This document shows positions 62,684 through 64,000 of a stretch of DNA of 64,000 bases, in pieces. Both the position numbers and the translations under genes were made by a program. The stretch lies in contig NZ_CAJQUM010000001.1 in assembly GCF_907163265.1 (NCBI RefSeq), positions 2,294,001 to 2,358,000 of the forward strand, read 5' to 3'. Each line of letters starts with the position of its first letter. Within the stretch, counting starts at the first letter, position 1. This stretch comes from Georgfuchsia toluolica. GTDB lineage: Bacteria; Pseudomonadota; Gammaproteobacteria; Burkholderiales; Rhodocyclaceae. The notes under the pieces are model-generated. The model saw only the letters and a program-made list of their open reading frames with translations. It was not told the DNA's origin and made no database searches.

Positions 62684-64000
62684 AGTAGTGTCCCGGCGTT
62701 AATTGAACAGGATCAACTGGTTGGGATTTTCCGGTTGATCTGATGCAGGCGGAATGCGAGCAAGTAGCTGATCCAGGGGGGTTCTCTCGAACATGGTGAG
62801 GCTCAGGATTTGTAGGATTTCGTAGAGCGAAGCGGAGAGATTCAACCGCTTCTTGAGGATGGCGACGAGCACATAGACGGACACGGCGTTCCAAATCTGG
62901 GACTTGACCGCGTTCTCCGAGGTACCGAAGAAGGACTTGATACGCAGATGCTGCTTGATCCACTTGAAGAACAACTCGACCTGACAGCGGCAGCGATAAA
63001 GCTCGGCGATGGTTCGCGCCGGCAAGTCGGTATTGTTGGTCAAGAAGACCAGCGTCTTGTCGGTGTCGTTCATGATGCGGGTTCGACGCAACGGCGCCGG
63101 TTAGTCCTTGGTCGAGTAAAAGCTGGTAAGCGTACCGATCTGATCGCAGATGATGCCGACGGCCCGATCCAATTCCATGGAATAGCGCCGCCGGAAGCGC
63201 AGGTTCGACTTGGCACGGATGACGTAGAAGCTGCCGGCCTGGTGCAGCCGGTGCAACTGCTCGAAGTCAATATAGCCTCGATCCATGACGTAGACGGCGC
63301 CCGCCTCGGGCACCAGCATGTCGAAGATATTGATCTCGTGCCACTTGCCTTCGCTGATGTGGATGAAGCTCGGGATGTTGCCGCGCAGGTCGAGCAGCGT
63401 ATGCATTTTTACCGCCGTCTTGGTGGAACGAAACGGCGCCCAGGGGAACACCGACAGGCAAAGGGCGATGGTCGTGGCATCCAGCGCATAAACTGTATTG
63501 GACAGATCGACGCCGAAGGGTTCGTCGATATAGAGCTTCCTGACAATACCGATCAGGCTCTGGGCAAAACCGGCCTGGATGCACCAGTCGCGCACGACAT
63601 TGGCGTTGGCCAGTGTGTCCCGCGCCACGGTGCTGCGAAACCCCATGTGATAGAGCTTGCCTGCTTGGCTGCGCAGGCAGACTTCGATGTCGCGCAGGCT
63701 CTCCCCGTAGGTCAATTGTGCGAAAGCCAAGCACAGGTGCTGGTCGAGGCAGGTGAAATACTTGACCTTGTATTCTCCGTCGTAGCGGGCGACACAGCGA
63801 CGAAAAGTGGTCAGCGGCAGATGCGTCATGACCTGCGCAAAGACAAGTTTGCCCGTGTTCATTGGCGACGCCCGCAGTCCGGCTGGAAGAACCTGGAATG
63901 CTACGAGCGCCGTTCAAATCGAAACCAGTTTCGAACACGGAATATCCTCTTTTCTTCAACTTGTTACATGACTCCGGCGTGAAAACGTTGGGACACTACT
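62684..64000 (-). mobile_element. IS4-family insertion sequence
   Basis: Terminal inverted repeats bound the element: AGTAGTGTCCCGGCGTTAAT at the left (62684) and, in reverse complement, AGTAGTGTCCCAACGTTTTC at the right end (64000). The length is about 1.32 kb with one transposase gene on the minus strand. The right end coincides with the window edge, so the target duplication cannot be checked. Confidence 0.85.
62699..63862 (-). pseudogene. IS4-family transposase interrupted by an in-frame TAA
   Basis: The frame gives about 387 codons. The first 253 residues (63862 to 63101) run from MNTGKLVFAQVMTHLPLTTF and include DDE residue one in VYALDATTIALCL and two in YVMDRGYIDFEQL. After FYSTKD there is a TAA where family members have Tyr (KDYP). 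The same frame resumes with PAPLRRTRIMND and carries the Glu of the Y-R-E-K signature, YRCRCQVELFFKWIKQH. Catalytic residues are thus split across the stop, so the copy is probably inactive unless read through. Confidence 0.85.

Overview
The window looks like a chromosomal segment of a betaproteobacterium, most likely a Rhodocyclales/Sterolibacteriaceae-type facultative nitrate respirer. This rests on gene order and protein resemblance as read by eye; no database search was run. The rpsI - argC - DUF6776 - bactofilin - erpA / anmK - M23 peptidase - tyrS order is typical of Betaproteobacteria. A class I PHA synthase, a complete narXL-narK1K2-narGHJI locus and NnrS point to a PHA-storing denitrifier or nitrate reducer.

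Layout. (1) 1-11.9 kb, core genes: rpsI end, argC, a DUF6776 membrane protein, bactofilin, erpA, a truncated anmK remnant, an M23 endopeptidase, tyrS, a SPOR protein, ridA, recG, an LplT-like MFS protein, ubiC and ubiA. (2) 12.1-14.5 kb, a two-gene accessory cassette between ubiA and ubiD: a papain-like protease fused to an alpha/beta hydrolase, and an M15 peptidase-like protein. (3) 14.6-17.9 kb: ubiD, a transglutaminase-like protein, a small membrane protein and a YceH-family protein. (4) 18.1-32.1 kb, the nitrate respiration locus: NarX/NarL sensing, a universal stress protein, two nitrate/nitrite transporters and NarGHJI. A small exported DUF6448 protein is wedged between narG and narH with ATGA overlaps on both sides. 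(5) 32.4-36.2 kb: NnrS, an uncharacterised acidic protein, a CBS-domain protein, a DUF2478 protein and an IS110-family remnant. (6) 36.4-43 kb: phaC with an overlapping PIN-domain gene, a NodIJ-type ABC exporter, cutA and dsbD. (7) 43-47.7 kb: glycine-zipper proteins and a GlrK-QseG-GlrR-like two-component operon with a sigma-54 activator. (8) 47.8-49.6 kb: ribE, a hypothetical protein and an ICMT-like methyltransferase. (9) 49.6-62.1 kb, a group-4-capsule-like polysaccharide locus: gfcA-like, gfcB-like and a GfcC-YjbH-PAP2 fusion on the minus strand, divergent from a Wza/GfcE-type SLBB exporter and a Wzz-type protein split by an in-frame TAA. The dTDP-rhamnose genes rmlBDAC follow. (10) 62.1-64 kb, mobile debris: an IS5-family remnant and an IS4-family element that disrupts a new ORF. 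The IS4 transposase also carries an in-frame TAA.

How the parts work together. NarX/NarL would sense nitrate and induce transport (NarK1/K2) and the respiratory nitrate reductase. NnrS belongs to the accompanying nitrogen-oxide stress response. UbiC, UbiA and UbiD supply the quinone pool on which NarI depends. The capsule and rhamnose genes form one export and precursor-supply module, but its chain-length regulator and the gene downstream of rmlC are damaged. The most unusual features are the protease-hydrolase/M15 cassette, the DUF6448 insertion in the nar operon, the GfcC-YjbH-PAP2 fusion and the interrupted wzz.
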